A DNA stretch of 64,000 bases, taken from positions 76,739 to 140,738 of the forward strand of contig NZ_CYUO01000004.1 in the NCBI RefSeq assembly GCF_001407835.1. Reading direction: 5' to 3'. The notes under the pieces were generated by a model, which saw nothing but the letters and a program-made list of their open reading frames with translations, had not been told where the DNA came from and did no database searches. The translations under genes and the position numbers were made by a program. Origin of the DNA: Lagierella massiliensis (GTDB lineage Bacteria > Bacillota > Clostridia > Tissierellales > Peptoniphilaceae). Shown here one piece after another: positions 36,225 to 45,705 of the stretch (the stretch's first letter is position 1; every line of letters starts with the position of its first letter).

Positions 36225-38045
36225 TTACTTTTCATATAAATATCTTACAGTTTGTAAATCGTGATACTTCCAAGAATATACTCTTGAGTATTCTTCAATT
36301 ATAAATCCACCAGCAAGTGTTGCATGAGCAGTCATTGGTCTTCCACCGTTTTTACCGATGTAGATTGCACCGTGATTATATTGTCCGGCTCTTCTTGCAG
36401 AGTAAGGAAGGTCTCCAGGAAGTAGGTTGTTAAAGTCTGTCTTAATATATTTTCCACCATACTTTGGAGCTTGTTTATATTGAACTTCTACCATCCTGTA
36501 TCCGCCGTCTGCCTTTACATCACAATCTTTAGGTCCTGGAACTGCAATTCCATTTTCTTTATAGGCAGAGTAAATTGCACCAACGCAGTAAACTCCAGAT
36601 TTGTCATTTAAGTCGAAGCCATACCATTTGAAAGGAATTCCAGCTCTTTCACAAGCGTAGTTAGAAATTTTTTGTCCAAGGAATCTATTTTGTTGGTTTG
36701 AACCTTCAAGCCAAGTATTTTTTAAATCTTCAGCAGTAGGCATGTACCATTTAACAGGAGTGTCTTTTTTAAATCCAGACATTCTGGTTCCTTCTTTTAT
36801 AGCTCCGTCATCACCAAACCAATAGCATGTAAGTCCAGTATTTCTTGGTCCACCATGGTACATATAATAATCTACAGGATCAAAGTAATATATCTTTTGA
36901 CCTTCTTTTAAAAATCCCCTTGCAAGACCAGTTTCAGCCTTTGCATAATAAGTATTAGAACCTTCTTTAATAAAACCAAGTTTTAAAGAACCGTCTTCAT
37001 TGATTAAATATCTATGTCCGTCAATGTCTACAATTCCCTTATTGTTTTCGTCCTTTACAATTACTTCACCAGTTTCAACATTTCTTAAATAAGTTTTTGA
37101 TCCGTCATCAACAACTTGAACTTCGCCAAAGTCCTTAACTATTTTTTCGTAATAGCCATTAATAGCAAGTTCCATAGCTTCTTCAGAAACTGAAGAGTTA
37201 CCACCAACTACAAAGATTTCTTCTGCAGCTTCACATAGTGACATTGTTCTTTCGCTCTTTGCCCTTGGAGCAAACACAACGTCAACGCCCTTGGCATTTA
37301 CAACGTTTACAGCTGAAAGTGCATCAGGGAAGTCTGCTCCATTTACAAATGCAAGGTTATAGCTTTCAGTAGCTTCTGCAATCTTTAAAGCTGTGTCATA
37401 TCTATCCTTACCAGCAAATACAGTTTCAGCAGCAACGTCAACAGATGACTTTCCACCAAAAGCGTATTTAACAACAACATCTTCTACAGGAAGTTTATTT
37501 GAAGGAGGTACAAGCACAAGACCTGCATTATTTTCCTTTAATAAACCAGTTGAAGCTAAAGCGTCGGCATAGTTTTCTCCACTTGCAACCCCAACTTCTT
37601 GAAGTTCAGATTCTTCAATAGTCTTTGCATTTGTCAAATATCTATCTGAACCTGAAAGTCTCTTAACCTCTGCAGAAGTTACTTTTAAATTTTCTTCAAA
37701 CTTCTTAGAAATTGATGAAGTTCCACCGATAATATAAACTTCTTCAATTTCATTTTCCTTAACGAAATTAGAATAATCTTCATTTCCGTTAACTAATATC
37801 AACTTACCATTTTTAGTAGTACAAATGTTTACAGAAGAAAGAGCATCTGGGAATTGTCTTCCATTTGCAAATACTAAAGTGTTTGACTCAAGCATCTGCG
37901 CAGCTTTTATTGAAGTTTCGGTTCTGTCTGCACCTGCTATTCTTGTCCATGATGTAGCAGCATGTGAACTATTAATAGATAGAGCAGAAAAAGTCACAGC
38001 TAAAGCTACAGAGAAAAGCTTTTTACCAAAAAAATGTTTTTTCAT
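36225..38045 (-). CDS. Secreted cell wall-binding protein with CWB2 repeats and NlpC/P60-like domain
   Basis: 606 residues. Signal peptide at 1-29 (KKLFSVALAVTFSAL ... SSHA). Three CWB2-type repeats follow (about 30-320): each holds a GxDRxxTxxK/A motif, a FPDALS or YADALA motif and a VYIIGGxSSIS-like motif; they anchor proteins to wall polymers. Next are glucan/choline-binding-like repeats (YLINEDGSLKLGFIKEG, KIYYFDP), then a C-terminal NlpC/P60-like domain with C487 in GVYCVGAIYSAY and H558 in NHGAIYIG. The usual DCSG box is changed to VYCVG. Probable peptidoglycan hydrolase or amidase. ATG 38045 with AGGAGGAC. Confidence 0.82.
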   Translation of the reverse strand: MKKHFFGKKLFSVALAVTFSALSINSSHAATSWTRIAGADRTETSIKAAQMLESNTLVFANGRQFPDALSSVNICTTKNGKLILVNGNEDYSNFVKENEIEEVYIIGGTSSISKKFEENLKVTSAEVKRLSGSDRYLTNAKTIEESELQEVGVASGENYADALASTGLLKENNAGLVLVPPSNKLPVEDVVVKYAFGGKSSVDVAAETVFAGKDRYDTALKIAEATESYNLAFVNGADFPDALSAVNVVNAKGVDVVFAPRAKSERTMSLCEAAEEIFVVGGNSSVSEEAMELAINGYYEKIVKDFGEVQVVDDGSKTYLRNVETGEVIVKDENNKGIVDIDGHRYLINEDGSLKLGFIKEGSNTYYAKAETGLARGFLKEGQKIYYFDPVDYYMYHGGPRNTGLTCYWFGDDGAIKEGTRMSGFKKDTPVKWYMPTAEDLKNTWLEGSNQQNRFLGQKISNYACERAGIPFKWYGFDLNDKSGVYCVGAIYSAYKENGIAVPGPKDCDVKADGGYRMVEVQYKQAPKYGGKYIKTDFNNLLPGDLPYSARRAGQYNHGAIYIGKNGGRPMTAHATLAGGFIIEEYSRVYSWKYHDLQTVRYLYEK

Positions 38046-38361
38046 AAGTCCTCCTTGCAAATTATTTGAGAACATTATACTGCAAAGTTATAAAAATATC
38101 AATGTGAAAATTTATAAAATAAAAGAAAATTTAAAGTATGAAAAAATATAATAAAATATTTAAAAGTTGGAAAGTTTAGAGTAATTTGAAGTTAAGATTT
38201 AATTTGATATAGACTTCACAAAATTGAGTTATATTTATATACATGATAAAATTATTAAAACAAAAGGTTTAATAAAAATAAGAAATTTTTAAATTATTTA
38301 CTGTTTCGTTCCAAGCCTTTGAAGTGTAAAAATAAGTAGATGGAAGAGGAGGTTAGAATAA
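38046..38361. other. A+T-rich intergenic region, divergent promoters expected
   Basis: 316 bases between divergent genes. It holds only A+T-rich sequence; an antisense-type frame that crosses into the cell-wall gene has no codon or RBS support. No -35/-10 pair is convincing enough to call, and no small bacteriocin-like gene was found. Confidence 0.5.
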
Positions 38362-40308
38362 ATGAAAATTATAAAAAACATTTTCCTTTTTTGCTTTTTG
38401 ATATTTGGATTTATTATGCAATCGGAAGTTTTTCAAAGTGAACTTTTTAATTTTTCGACAGCTTATTATAAAGCGTCTAACTTTGAAGTTTCAACCGAAA
38501 ACATTCAAGATTTTTTAGAGGATGCACAGAAGGCTTCATCTAAAAATAATGTAGAAGTATTTTCTTATTATACAGAAATAAAAAGCAAGTTTCGCTTCAC
38601 GCTCCACATTTATGGCGATTCTGATGTGATTCGAAAATCGATTAAAGATGTGGCAAATGTTGAAGAGAAGGAGTACACATCATTAATTTCAGGAATTACA
38701 GATGTTAAATACCATGATTTGAAAGAGCTTGAACCAGAGTCCGTTAACTACGAGAACTTTATATGTTATATAGGAGATGATGATGCAGTTAACTCTACAT
38801 ATAAGGACTTAGAAGCAAAGTATAACTTAACTAGCCCACAATACTGGAATGCAACAGAAAAAGATATGATGATAATCGTATGGGTAATGATTAGTTTACT
38901 TATGATAATAATGAACTTGGTGGAGGTAATTAGAAGAAAGAAAGAGATAGCCGTAAGAGTTTTGTTTGGCGAAAGTGTAAGTTCAATTGTGTTTAAAACA
39001 GCAATTAGTAATTTAGTTTCTTCTATAGTGTTATTTATATTGGCAAAGCTATTGATGTTAAACTTTATATCGGGAGCATATGAAAATAAATTAATAATTT
39101 TAATTTACCTGGTAGGAGTAGTGCTTTCAACACTTCCATATTTTATTTTCTATTCTATGGATGTTAAAAAATTACTTTCAAATGCCACTGACTCAAAGGG
39201 TTCAATGTACTTATTGTATGCACTTAAACTAATTGCAGGAGCTCTAACTATCATAACGCTTATTACAAATATCAGTAGTATCAATGGCAATTTATTTGCT
39301 GACGGAAGTTTACTTAAATCATATTACAATGCAAACTACCTTAGAGTACAAACTGAAGGCTTTGACTACGAAAAGGAACAAAAATTTTGGGATGAGGTTT
39401 ATGAAAAAGAGTATTCCGTAATGAATCCTTCCATATGTATAAATATTTCAAATGGCAAGAATGACGTTGTTTTTGTGAATAATACTGGAAAGGATATGCT
39501 ACAGGGCTTTCAAGAGAGTGTGGAGAAAGAGTCTTTGGACGAAAATGACTTGATTATTTTTATCCCAAAGGGCAAGTCATTTGAAGAAAATAAAATGTTA
39601 GCATATGACAGATTGGATTTTTGTTTTAAATATCCAAAAGAAGATTTCAAAGACTGGAAAATTAAATACGTGGAGTACTCCGACTCTAAATATTTTTCCT
39701 ATCTTGATAACAACTCAATAGACGGAGTCGAAAGGACAAAAAATCCTATACTAATTTATCAATTAAATAATGATTTGAAAATTGATGGTGAAAACCTTCA
39801 AGGCTACAAAGGAGAAGCTATATTATTTAATACGTCCAAAGAAAACTTGAAAGAGATTTGTAAAAAATACGAAGATATATTAGGTAATTACAATCAGGTA
39901 ATAACAAATGTTGAAGATCAATATAATTACAATCATACTTTTTTAGTTAAACTGCTTGCGTTTTTAAGCTCACTTTGTGTGGTTATTATATTTTTAGACA
40001 TTGCAATTATTTTGGCAGTAAGTCAATTGGAGTTTAGGCGAAATGCAATGAAAATTTCACTTATGAAAATTTTGGGATATGGAATATTTAATCGCCATAA
40101 GTCATTCCTTAGACTTATTATGATAGAAAATCTTGTGATATTTACAGGTTTTTTAATACTTTCCTTAATATCAAAACGAATTGATACAAGAATTACTATT
40201 TTAGTAAGTGCTTTAGTAATTCTGATTGAGTTCATAATAATTATCCTTAATGTAATAAGGATAGAAAGAACAAATGTACAAAAGGCACTTAAGGGAGGAT
40301 GTCTATGA
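38362..40308 (+). CDS. MacB/DUF1430-like ABC permease
   Basis: 648 residues. N-terminal hydrophobic segment, extracytoplasmic domain (about 30-165), three membrane helices (about 168-275), a fourth at about 285-305, a second extracytoplasmic domain (about 310-535), then three C-terminal helices with NAMKISLMKILGYGIFNRHK before them. This MacB/FtsX-like duplication with REIAVRVLFG-like cytoplasmic stretches (KEIAVRVLFGES) matches bacteriocin-associated (lactococcin 972-type) permeases. It overlaps the ATPase start by four bases (ATGA). No precursor peptide is adjacent. Substrate unknown. Confidence 0.75.
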   Translation: MKIIKNIFLFCFLIFGFIMQSEVFQSELFNFSTAYYKASNFEVSTENIQDFLEDAQKASSKNNVEVFSYYTEIKSKFRFTLHIYGDSDVIRKSIKDVANVEEKEYTSLISGITDVKYHDLKELEPESVNYENFICYIGDDDAVNSTYKDLEAKYNLTSPQYWNATEKDMMIIVWVMISLLMIIMNLVEVIRRKKEIAVRVLFGESVSSIVFKTAISNLVSSIVLFILAKLLMLNFISGAYENKLIILIYLVGVVLSTLPYFIFYSMDVKKLLSNATDSKGSMYLLYALKLIAGALTIITLITNISSINGNLFADGSLLKSYYNANYLRVQTEGFDYEKEQKFWDEVYEKEYSVMNPSICINISNGKNDVVFVNNTGKDMLQGFQESVEKESLDENDLIIFIPKGKSFEENKMLAYDRLDFCFKYPKEDFKDWKIKYVEYSDSKYFSYLDNNSIDGVERTKNPILIYQLNNDLKIDGENLQGYKGEAILFNTSKENLKEICKKYEDILGNYNQVITNVEDQYNYNHTFLVKLLAFLSSLCVVIIFLDIAIILAVSQLEFRRNAMKISLMKILGYGIFNRHKSFLRLIMIENLVIFTGFLILSLISKRIDTRITILVSALVILIEFIIIILNVIRIERTNVQKALKGGCL

Positions 40309-40910
40309 TAAAAATAAATGAAATTTGTAAGAAGTATGATGAAAAAGTATTGTTTCAAAACTATAGCTTAGAAATTCCTGATGGAAGTTTTGTCATAATC
40401 AGAGGCGATAGCGGAAGTGGTAAAAGCACTTTACTAAATATGATTGGCGGCATAGAATATCCAGATAGCGGTTCGATTATTGTAAATGGATTTGATGTAT
40501 CAAAAAAGAAAAAGCAAAAATACTTCTCGGAAGTTGTAGGATTTTTATTTCAAAACTTTGCCCTTTTAGAAAACAAGACCGTGTTAGAAAATTTAAATTT
40601 GATAAAGAAAACAGGAAGAACGGACATATCAATAGATGAAGCTTTAAAAAAAGTGGGCTTAGAAAAAGAGAAAAATAAAAAGGTTTATAAACTATCAGGA
40701 GGGGAGCAACAAAGAGTTGCGTTAGCTCGTCTTATGATAAAGAAGTGTTCTGTTTTATTGGCAGACGAACCAACAGGATCCCTGGATAAAAAGAACAGTG
40801 AAATTGTAATGAAGATTCTTCACGATTTAAATAGACAGGGGAAGACTGTGATAGTTGTAACCCATGACGACGATATAATTGAAAGGGAAGATATGGTTAT
40901 ATATTTATAA
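40305..40910 (+). CDS. ABC transporter ATP-binding protein (LolD/MacB-like)
   Basis: 201 residues: Walker A RGDSGSGKSTLLN, Q-loop FLFQNFALLENKTV, signature LSGGEQQRVALARL, Walker B VLLADEPTGSLD, and H-loop VTHDD. The short LolD/MacB-type ATPase fits the permease before it. I use the ATG at 40305 in the ATGA overlap, seven bases past AAGGGAGG; an ATG at 40299 sits too close to that site. A terminator follows. Confidence 0.92.
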   Translation: MIKINEICKKYDEKVLFQNYSLEIPDGSFVIIRGDSGSGKSTLLNMIGGIEYPDSGSIIVNGFDVSKKKKQKYFSEVVGFLFQNFALLENKTVLENLNLIKKTGRTDISIDEALKKVGLEKEKNKKVYKLSGGEQQRVALARLMIKKCSVLLADEPTGSLDKKNSEIVMKILHDLNRQGKTVIVVTHDDDIIEREDMVIYL

Positions 40911-40963
40911 GTGAGATTTCTTTTCTTGTAGAATGATTAAGAACTCACTAACAAGCAAATAAA

Positions 40964-40997
40964 AGAGGTGTCGAAATTATTGGCACCTCTTTTTTTA
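40964..40997 (+). terminator. Terminator after the ABC pair
   Basis: AGAGGTGTC / GGCACCTCT, 9-bp stem with one G-T pair and a 9-base loop, followed by T7. It can also terminate the convergent TetR transcript. Confidence 0.85.
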
Positions 40998-41032
40998 ATA
41001 TAAATTCTTTATAACCCTTTTTTATTCACTGA

Positions 41033-41653
41033 TTATTCACCAAAAACTTCTTCGTAATACTCTTTAGTGAAAATGCCCTTAAATACGATTTTTTCGAAAT
41101 AAAGTTTTTTTAGTTTCACAAATTCATTTGAATCAAGAATTTTTTTCTTTCGTACATAGATAATGAAGTTATACATATAAGTCACATAAATGAATTTATA
41201 CATATCTTTTTCTAAGCCCTTTGAAATTTTTCCCTCATCATAAAGAAGATCAAGTTCATCAAGAACTTTGTTGTTCAATTCATCTGCATAACCATCAAAA
41301 TAAAATTTACTCAATATATAAGTTGGAACGGTTAGCCAAGTTTTGTTAAAGGCTATTTCCAAAGGAGTCAAAATTTTATTTAAATCTATATATGGATTGT
41401 TTGTAAATAGACTCTTGTTGTGCTTATATTCTTCATCGAGAATTTTTTTTTCAATTTCACACATATAATATAGATACATATCATCTTTGCTGTCAAAATA
41501 TTTATAGAAAGACCCTACAGATATGTCACATTTCTTTGATAAATCTCTAATTGTTACGTCATCAAAATCCCTATCCACAAACATTTGCAGAACGTTATCT
41601 CTAATCATTTCTTTTTTTGAGTTATCTAAATTAATATAAGTTTTTTTTACCAT
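41033..41653 (-). CDS. TetR/AcrR family regulator, divergent from the peptide uptake operon
   Basis: 206 residues. HTH at about residues 25-60 (DVTIRDLSKKCDISVGSFYKYFDSKDDMYLYY), with the SFYKYF recognition-helix end typical of TetR. The C-terminal domain is helical and aromatic. ATG at 41653 with GAGG seven bases upstream; an in-frame ATG 12 bases earlier is less well placed. It is divergent from the Opp operon, whose promoter carries a palindrome downstream of the -10 box. Likely represses that operon. Confidence 0.87.
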   Translation of the reverse strand: MVKKTYINLDNSKKEMIRDNVLQMFVDRDFDDVTIRDLSKKCDISVGSFYKYFDSKDDMYLYYMCEIEKKILDEEYKHNKSLFTNNPYIDLNKILTPLEIAFNKTWLTVPTYILSKFYFDGYADELNNKVLDELDLLYDEGKISKGLEKDMYKFIYVTYMYNFIIYVRKKKILDSNEFVKLKKLYFEKIVFKGIFTKEYYEEVFGE

Positions 41654-41851
41654 CAAATACCTCATCTATTTTTGTATTTATCAATCATGAAAACAAACAT
41701 AAATTCAATCAAATGATATAGCAATAAAAGATAATTGTCAAAGGTATTACATAAATTATTAGCTGATTAAGTTGAGTGTAAAATTTTAAAATTTTTTATC
41801 TTAGTTTTTAAAATAAATAAATTTTGTTAAAAGTTTTTTAGTTAAAAAGTC

Positions 41852-41880
41852 TTGACACTATAACGGGATAAAGTTATAAT
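41852..41880 (+). promoter_or_regulatory. Consensus sigma-A promoter of the peptide uptake operon
   Basis: TTGACA (41852-41857), exactly 17 bases, TATAAT (41875-41880): a perfect match to both hexamers, which suggests a strong promoter held in check by a repressor. Confidence 0.9.
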
Positions 41881-41886
41881 AATCTC

Positions 41887-41906
41887 AAGGTGAACGTGTT
41901 CACTTT
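41887..41906. promoter_or_regulatory. Operator-like inverted repeat
   Basis: GTGAAC-GT-GTTCAC (41890-41903) with flanking AA / TT, placed at about +1, where a bound TetR dimer would block initiation. Likely target of the divergent TetR protein. Confidence 0.75.
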
Positions 41907-41944
41907 GATGGTCGACTATAAAGTACATGAATAAGGAGGAATAA

Positions 41945-42913
41945 ATGTCTAAGTACATGATTAAAAGAGTATTGTCAGCGCTCTTAACTGTGTTAGTAGT
42001 TTTTAGTTTGAACTTTGTAATTATTAACGCAGCTCCTGGAAGCCCAATAAAGACTATGATGGGTAAGGAAGTTGACAATATTGAGTTACAAAAAGCGTTG
42101 GAAAAGAAATATGGTTTCGATCAACCGCTTCACAAGCAATATTTAAAGTATTTAGAAAACGTTTCTAAAGGGGATCTTGGAATTTCTGTTATCTATAACA
42201 GACCAGTTAAAGATATGATTTTAGAAAAATTGGGTCCAACGATATTATTGGTTCTGTCATCTGCGATAATATCTTTAATTTTAGGAACGGCAATGGGAAT
42301 AGCAGCTGCAAGGCGGGAAGGTTCTTTACTTGATGTCATATTTTCATCGGTAAATTACATACTTAATTCTATGCCATCTTTCTGGTTGGGGCTGATGTTG
42401 GTAATAATTTTTTCAACTAAACTCGACTTGTTGCCAACTTTTGGAATGACGGATCCAAGGGCTGACTATACTGGAATAAATTATTTTCTGGACGTGTTAA
42501 AACATTTAGTGTTGCCAGTTTTGACTATGGTTTTAATACAAATTCCGTTGTATTTCAGGATAGCTAAGTCATCTGTGCTACAAGTTGTTAACGAAGATTA
42601 CATTCAAACTTTTAGAGCTTGTGGTATGAGTGAGGAAAAGATTTTCAACAAGTATATTTTTAAAAATGCAATTCTTCCTACAATTACAATTTTTGGAATT
42701 TCTATTGCATATTTAGTAACAGGAGTTGCTTTGGTAGAAATAATATTTGCTTGGCCAGGAACAGGAAGGCTTGTGCTAAATGCAATTAATCAAAGGGATT
42801 ATCCTACACTAATGGGAATTTATTTGGTTATGAGTATATCAATTGCAGTTGTAATGATGATAGTTGACATTATTTATGCATTTGTAGATCCAAGAATAAG
42901 GTATGGTGATTAA
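41945..42913 (+). CDS. Oligopeptide ABC transporter permease (OppB/DppB type)
   Basis: 322 residues, six membrane segments. N-terminus YMIKRVLSALLTVLVVFSLNFVIINAAPGSP is typical of OppB/DppB; the cytoplasmic EAA-like loop YIQTFRACGMSEEKIFNKYIFKNAILP is clear. RBS AAGGAGG. First gene of the operon with dppC/D/F-like, substrate-binding protein and carboxypeptidase genes. Confidence 0.92.
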   Translation: MSKYMIKRVLSALLTVLVVFSLNFVIINAAPGSPIKTMMGKEVDNIELQKALEKKYGFDQPLHKQYLKYLENVSKGDLGISVIYNRPVKDMILEKLGPTILLVLSSAIISLILGTAMGIAAARREGSLLDVIFSSVNYILNSMPSFWLGLMLVIIFSTKLDLLPTFGMTDPRADYTGINYFLDVLKHLVLPVLTMVLIQIPLYFRIAKSSVLQVVNEDYIQTFRACGMSEEKIFNKYIFKNAILPTITIFGISIAYLVTGVALVEIIFAWPGTGRLVLNAINQRDYPTLMGIYLVMSISIAVVMMIVDIIYAFVDPRIRYGD

Positions 42914-42914
42914 A

Positions 42915-43757
42915 ATGAAAACTGATTTTATGAAATTAATAAAAAGGGACAATCAACTCAAGGCTGGATTGATTGGACTTTTAATAATTCTTATAATAAT
43001 TATTTTTTCACCATTGATTGCAAATTTTGACCCATATGAATTTGGAGATTTTCCATTGGCAAAAATATCTGAAGAAGGTCATATTCTTGGGACTAATCAC
43101 TTGGGACAAGATGTATTTTCTATGATAGTTTATGGAACAAAAACTTCTGTAAAAGTTGCGGTTGTTTCAGCACTTATCTCAGGTGTCATAGGAATAATAA
43201 TCGGTGGAATCGCAGGTTATTTTGGAGGAGTTGTAGACAGGGTTTTGTCAGAGGTCATAAATATATTTATGATGCTTCCAACATTTTTCTTAATACTTAT
43301 GATTATTGCCCTTTTTGGAAGTTCTATAACAAATGTAATGATTGTTATTGGTCTTACTACATGGCCAAGTAATGCTAAGCTCATGAGAGCTCAAGCAATG
43401 AGTTTAAGAGAGAGAACTTTTGTAAAGTCAGCAATCTCCATGGGTGAAACAAAAAAACAAATTCTATTTAAATACATCATTCCTAATGGTATATATCCAG
43501 TTATTTCAAATACAACTGTGGGTATGGCAAACGCGATACTTACTGAAGCTGGACTTTCTTTCTTAGGTCTTGGAGACCCAAATACAATTAGCTGGGGGCA
43601 AATGATTTTTGAAGGAAAGCAATATATTACTAATGCATGGTGGATTTCAACTTTTGCAGGTATTGCAATTGTACTAACTGTAACTTGTTTTTATTTGCTT
43701 GGCGACGGATTGAATAGAGTTTTAAATCCTAAGAATTTAAGCAGAGGAGGAAAATAA
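42915..43757 (+). CDS. Oligopeptide ABC transporter permease (OppC/DppC type)
   Basis: 280 residues, six membrane segments; GTNHLGQDVFSMIVYGTKTSVKVA is the family's periplasmic-loop signature and LRERTFVKSAISMGETKKQILFKYIIPNG the EAA loop. The ATG at 42915 follows directly after the dppB stop; its GGTGATT ribosome binding site lies inside dppB. It overlaps the next gene by one base (TAATG). Confidence 0.92.
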   Translation: MKTDFMKLIKRDNQLKAGLIGLLIILIIIIFSPLIANFDPYEFGDFPLAKISEEGHILGTNHLGQDVFSMIVYGTKTSVKVAVVSALISGVIGIIIGGIAGYFGGVVDRVLSEVINIFMMLPTFFLILMIIALFGSSITNVMIVIGLTTWPSNAKLMRAQAMSLRERTFVKSAISMGETKKQILFKYIIPNGIYPVISNTTVGMANAILTEAGLSFLGLGDPNTISWGQMIFEGKQYITNAWWISTFAGIAIVLTVTCFYLLGDGLNRVLNPKNLSRGGK

Positions 43758-44740
43758 TGCAAGAAAATGAAACGATACTAAGAGTTGAAAACTTAAATAT
43801 TTCCTATGTTAACAAAAACTCCTCTGTAAAAGCTGCTAAGAATGTAAATTTTTCATTAAGTGAATCTGATTCCTTAGGAATTGTAGGAGAATCTGGTTCA
43901 GGAAAATCAACTGTTGCAATGGGAATTATTAGGCTGTTGGATCCTGAGGAAACTAAAGTTACTGGAAAAGTTTATTTTTCTAATAAAGAATTATTATCCC
44001 TATCCGATCAGGAATTTAACAAGCTTAGGTGGAAAGAGATTGCTGTTGTTTTTCAAAAATCCATGAACTCTTTGAGCCCAGTGCATAGAATTTTTGAACA
44101 GGTTTATGACATTTATAGAGTTCATGAACCTAAAGCTACGAAGGAACAGGTTAAAGAAATTTTTGTAGAACTTTTGAAAAAAGTTAATCTCTCTGAAAGA
44201 GTTGTTAATTTATATCCCCACGAACTATCTGGAGGAATGCTTCAAAGAGTTTCTATAGCCATAGCACTTCTTTTTAACCCTAAGTTACTGATTTTGGATG
44301 AAGCTACAACGGCTTTAGATGTTGTTACACAGGGTCAAATTTTAGATGAAATTTTAAAACTTGAAAAGACGATGAATATGACAAGAATCATGATAACTCA
44401 TGATATTTCTGTCGTAGCTCAAACTTGTAATAAAGTAGCGATATTTTATGCAGGGGAACTTATGGAATTTGGGTTTACTAAAGATGTTTTAAAGAATCCA
44501 TATCATCCATATACTATAGGATTAATTGAGAGTTTTCCATCTATGAATGGAGAGACAGAAGAAATTAAATCAATACCAGGTTTTATGCCTGATCTTTCAA
44601 AAGAAAACACTGGTTGTATATTCAAAGATCGTTGTCCATATGCTTTAGATATATGTGGTAAAGAAAAACCAAAAGAAGTGGAAGTAGACAATCGAAGAGT
44701 ATATTGTCACAATATTCAGGAGATTAGAAATGGAAAATAA
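43757..44740 (+). CDS. Oligopeptide ABC transporter ATPase (OppD/DppD type)
   Basis: 327 residues: Walker A GESGSGKSTVAMG, Q-loop VVFQKSMNSLSPVH, signature LSGGMLQRVSIAIAL, Walker B LLILDEATTALDVVTQ, H-loop TH, and the C-terminal oligopeptide domain with its cysteine motif (GCIFKDRCPYALDIC ... C), which in this family may hold an iron-sulfur cluster. RBS AGAGGAGG. Overlaps the OppF-like gene by 11 bases. Confidence 0.94.
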   Translation: MQENETILRVENLNISYVNKNSSVKAAKNVNFSLSESDSLGIVGESGSGKSTVAMGIIRLLDPEETKVTGKVYFSNKELLSLSDQEFNKLRWKEIAVVFQKSMNSLSPVHRIFEQVYDIYRVHEPKATKEQVKEIFVELLKKVNLSERVVNLYPHELSGGMLQRVSIAIALLFNPKLLILDEATTALDVVTQGQILDEILKLEKTMNMTRIMITHDISVVAQTCNKVAIFYAGELMEFGFTKDVLKNPYHPYTIGLIESFPSMNGETEEIKSIPGFMPDLSKENTGCIFKDRCPYALDICGKEKPKEVEVDNRRVYCHNIQEIRNGK

Positions 44741-45692
44741 TATTATTGTAGAAAATGTAAAAAAATTTTATCCTGCTAATAAAAAACTCTTTAACAAATC
44801 TTATATTCAGGCTGTAGATGATGTTAGTTTTTCGATAAAAAGAGGAGAAATTTTAGGGCTTATAGGAGAAAGTGGATGCGGAAAGTCCACTTTGGGAAGA
44901 GTACTTGCAAGATTAGAAAAGCCTACTGAAGGAAAGATTTTCATAGGTGATGAATCAGTTGAAGAGATTTTAAAGAAAGATGAGAAATCATTTAGAAGGT
45001 ATGTCCAAATGATATTTCAAAATCCATATGACTCATTCACACCTCGAGATAAAATAGGAAATATTCTTATGAGGCCTTTAAAAATTCATAACATAGGAGG
45101 TAGTGAACAAGAAAGATACGATACTTGCGTAAAGGCTTTAGAACAAGGGGGACTTAGACCTGCTAAGGAAATAATGGAAAGATATCCTCATCAACTTTCA
45201 GGTGGTCAGCTTCAGAGAATATCTATAATAAGAGCTACTCTATTAAAACCTAAATTTATCATTGCAGATGAGCCTGTAAGTATGCTCGACATTTCCGTTA
45301 GAGCTGACATTATCAATGCATTGTTAGATTTAGCAAAGCAGGGAACTTCTATTTTGTTTATAAGTCACGATATTGCACTTACAAGATTTATTGCAGATAA
45401 GATAATGGTTATGTATTTAGGAAAAACTGTGGAATATGGATATGCAAAAGATGTAATTCAAGAGCCAGCTCATCCTTATACTAAAGTGCTTATTTCAAAT
45501 TGCGCTTCAATAGATCCAACAGAGCAGATGAATAGAATTGATATTAAAGGAGAACCACCAACACCAGTTGATTTAAAACCGGGTTGCTATTTTGCAAACA
45601 GATGTAGTTTTGCTACAGAGGAGTGTTGTAAAGATTATCCTAAAAAGGTAAATCTTGGAAACGAACATTATGCTTATTGCATAAAATTATAA
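44730..45692 (+). CDS. Oligopeptide ABC transporter ATPase (OppF/DppF type)
   Basis: 320 residues: Walker A GESGCGKSTLGRV, signature LSGGQLQRISIIRATL, Walker B FIIADEPVSMLDISVR, H-loop SHD, C-terminal PGCYFANRCSFATEECC cysteine motif. Pairs with the OppD-like ATPase. The substrate-binding protein gene follows after 13 bases. Confidence 0.94.
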   Translation: MENNIIVENVKKFYPANKKLFNKSYIQAVDDVSFSIKRGEILGLIGESGCGKSTLGRVLARLEKPTEGKIFIGDESVEEILKKDEKSFRRYVQMIFQNPYDSFTPRDKIGNILMRPLKIHNIGGSEQERYDTCVKALEQGGLRPAKEIMERYPHQLSGGQLQRISIIRATLLKPKFIIADEPVSMLDISVRADIINALLDLAKQGTSILFISHDIALTRFIADKIMVMYLGKTVEYGYAKDVIQEPAHPYTKVLISNCASIDPTEQMNRIDIKGEPPTPVDLKPGCYFANRCSFATEECCKDYPKKVNLGNEHYAYCIKL

Positions 45693-45705
45693 TAAGGAGG
45701 AACAT

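Noticed and set aside
37825-38151. 108-residue plus-strand frame over the 5' end of the CWB2/NlpC gene
   Set aside because: It is antisense to a clear signal peptide and CWB2 repeat, and lacks a good start signal.
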